Shown piece by piece: positions 61,831 through 64,000 of a stretch of 64,000 bases of DNA. The notes below the pieces were generated by a model. It did no database searches. It saw only the letters and a program-made list of their open reading frames with translations, and had not been told where the DNA came from. The position numbers and the translations under genes were made by a program. Within the stretch, counting starts at the first letter, position 1. Every line of letters starts with the position of its first letter. The stretch comes from Caprella mutica. Lineage: Eukaryota > Arthropoda > Malacostraca > Amphipoda > Caprellidae. The stretch lies in contig CANNZV010001121.1 of the NCBI GenBank assembly GCA_947561585.1, positions 62,001-126,000 of the forward strand. Direction: 5' to 3'.

Positions 61831-62054
61831 ACAATGGTGTTATTAAAGAACAATAATATGGAAAGTTGAATTATGAATACTAAAATTTGTAGTTTATTTA
61901 TTAAAAGCAGATCCGTTACATTAGTTAGTATAATTTTGATATGTTTTGACATTTAATTAACCCTAATGAATTTTACTCTCAGAATGTATTGGAAGGTTTG
62001 ACTATGTGTTTAAAAAGCACATGTCTTATTTGTTGGTTGTTGGTATATATACTA

Positions 62055-62350
62055 TGTTGTTGGCAAATATACTAAACTGATGTGTACCAAATTTCAAGTA
62101 AAAATATTGATCATATAAGGAGAAATAAATACATGGCTATATAAGAGATTGACAACTGAGAGATCAGAGCTGTGATTGGGTGGAATCTGGCCCAATCACA
62201 GCTCGAGCATATGTCTGTATTCCATGAAAACTTTGACTGTAGTGTGTTAAGCGGGCACCTAACTGTATTCCTATACGTTGTCAGACGTCACCACATTATA
62301 AACAATTAATTTCCTCATTAACGTGATTTATGTTGATTTACGCCGATACT
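62055..62350 (+). repeat. 300-bp interspersed repeat, copy 2 (plus)
   Basis: Inverted partner of 44750-45060. CAGAGCTGTGATTGGGTGG is at 62166-62184, followed by a local inverted copy (CCAATCACAGCTCGAG) not present in the first copy. TATAAGAGATT precedes it by about 25 bp, which would suit a promoter. Confidence 0.75.
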
Positions 62351-62535
62351 TAAAATGTTTTTCAAATTTTTACTTAAATGTTTTTCAAATTTTAAATACA
62401 ATGATATATTTCGTATTTATGTAGGAACAAAGTCAAGAAAGGCCGAGAAATTTAAAAGAATGACATGAAAGATAAAAAGTAGTTAAAAATAATGTGCTTA
62501 GAAAACACACGTCAAACTCTTTAGGGGTAACATGG

Positions 62536-62830
62536 GATTTGAGCGGAAAATTCGGTCTCGGAAATTTCAGTTTCGGAGTATTCGGTGTCAGGTATAAATA
62601 CAACTTATGATTATTAGATGTAACAAACAAGGGGTGTACCGCCCCAACCTCCCCACCTCTCCTGAACTCCACTGCCAGGCAATTAAACAATCATGAAGTG
62701 TGCAGTACAACAAACTAGCGGATACAGCAAATTACATAACGGTCATTTATGTTGAGAGGTCATTTATAATTCTGCGACCGAAATTTTCGACACCGAAATT
62801 TAAAGACTAAATATTCCGAGACTGGAATTT
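62536..62830. mobile_element. 15-bp word element (GGAAATTTCGGTCT)
   Basis: The left array (62540-62590) has CGGAAAATTCGGTCT, CGGAAATTTCAGTTT and CGGAGTATTCGGTGT, each 15 bp. The right array (62772-62830), read on minus, has TGGAAATTCCAGTCT, CGGAATATTTAGTCT, a 14-bp word and CGAAAATTTCGGTCG. Between them is the GTACAACAAAC core on the plus strand (62671-62760), shared with 49905-50385. The 85-codon minus-strand frame here is a by-product. Confidence 0.8.
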
Positions 62831-64000
62831 CCAGCCACCATTAAAATCATCGCAAAGATCAAGGAACACCTACGTACGTCCCCATTTTTCCACGAAAAAT
62901 GAATTCCCCAGAAGTGCAGCTGAGTGTGCATTTCTTACTGAATGTAAAGCTATTATAATATAACTCAGCCGGTAATTAATAATTACGAAATATGACGTAA
63001 TTTTAATTCAGTTGATTTTCTAATTTGACGAAATTTGAAGTATGAAAATCACGTCACATTCATTGAGTGTTTCCACAAGAAAATGTGTTCTCTCACTATT
63101 TCATATCATGATTACATACAATATACCTTTAGTCCATTTCCAAACATATTAGCAATGAAATATGAATAATATATTGAAATATTTCTAGTTTCGTTAACAG
63201 CTATTCAATTTTTTTAATTGTAAAGAAGAGAATAAATGAAACCATTTTAAAATCATGAACACATTGTTAAAGTTATCCTCTGATGTATTTATGATTTATG
63301 AATAGAAAACATTAAAAAGATCTAAACGTTTTATAATATGTACTGATTGACATATAAATAACCTGTATACTATACTGTAACCTTTTTCTGACAATAATGA
63401 ATTAAAAATTAATAAGAAAAAACTCTTTATCAAATTTATTTTATTTTATTTACCTCTACTATTACGATGCGCGATATATCAGAACCTTAGAAAAAATTTT
63501 TATGATTAATAATTATTGTAAATTACATCAATTTGAGTATGATAGAATAATTTGAACGATTTTATTGATAATAATTATCTGGAGTCAAAATAAGGATCTT
63601 GAGCAATACTCAATTATCTTTCCAGAACGAATATCCCTATTTAAAACCGATATTGAGTTATAACTAATTAAGAATTATTTTCCCAGTTTCAATAGAAATT
63701 GGTATGTGTAACGATATATCAATATTTTTTCATATTATTTCACAATCGTGTTGAAATGATATTAAAATAGATGTACACCTAATCAATGAAACACAAGTTT
63801 TGCTTAACAATAGGTAGCTGCTATTTGTATACTTCACATTTATGATTTTGAGGTAAATAGGTATTTTAATACCCCGACTACTCTTAACTTTATTGCGATA
63901 ACTGAATCTTTTTTTTTTCACGGAAAAATATTGATTCTAACCTCAACTCCCTGGTGCAAAATGAAACCATTTCTCTTAACACTAGAAGAGTAATTCAGGG
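62831..64000. other. AT-rich stretch, no gene seen
   Basis: No supported gene, RNA or repeat up to the window end. Confidence 0.45.

Overview
The window looks like intergenic or heterochromatin-like DNA from an AT-rich animal nuclear genome, most likely an arthropod and probably an insect. Reasons: no bacterial-style gene packing, no single-copy cellular gene that I can recognise in 64 kb, spliced and decayed transposases (piggyBac, a DD37D mariner of the maT type, Tc1), the 3' end of a LINE, a tRNA-derived SINE-like head, and very many satellites and miniature inverted-repeat elements. I cannot name the species.

Layout. 1-240 is a 17-bp satellite. A diverged duplicated block follows in two direct copies: A (about 545-7425) and B (about 16325-21803). 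Between them lie a snap-back mariner MITE (8663-9236), a 17-bp satellite (9388-9812), and two composite inverted elements (10459-11565 and 13376-15455). A second duplicated block occurs as C (about 22840-29255) and D (about 31340-36095), separated by a foldback element with TTAA at both ends. B and C are joined by a 32-bp minisatellite with higher-order structure (21800-22735), which recurs at 51784-51998 and 54985-55275. The best gene is a complete-looking, two-intron piggyBac transposase (40088-42228) in a 2.8-kb element. That element sits inside one arm of an older foldback element (39771-44685). From 44.7 kb on the window is AT-rich filler with interspersed repeats, a second copy of the 460-bp foldback element (47295-47754), a LINE 3' end (53973-54515), a maT mariner with one internal stop codon (56508-57803) nested in a larger element, a pogo-like MITE, and a Tc1 transposase fossil (61571-61790).

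Main observation. At least nine loci carry short arrays of a word repeated every 15 bp (plus or minus 1), mostly inverted at the two ends of an element of 0.3-2.2 kb. The word differs completely between elements (for example GGACATTTCG, GGCAATTAAG, GCGGAAAATTCC, TTCTTGACCGGGG, GGTAATTTGGTACCT, GGAAATTTCGGTCT, CGAGCAATTGTTTTT), yet the period and the design (AT-rich centre bounded by G/C) are the same. Two elements with unrelated words (49905-50385 and 62536-62830) share the same internal core, as if word arrays can be exchanged. I know no named transposon class defined this way and flag it as the candidate undescribed system.

How the parts relate. Paralogous copies act as natural empty sites: B lacks the foldback and the Helitron-like insertions seen in A, which fixes their borders, and the right arm of the big foldback shows the unoccupied piggyBac target. 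Nothing here forms a cellular pathway; the interaction is layered transposition, duplication and satellite growth.
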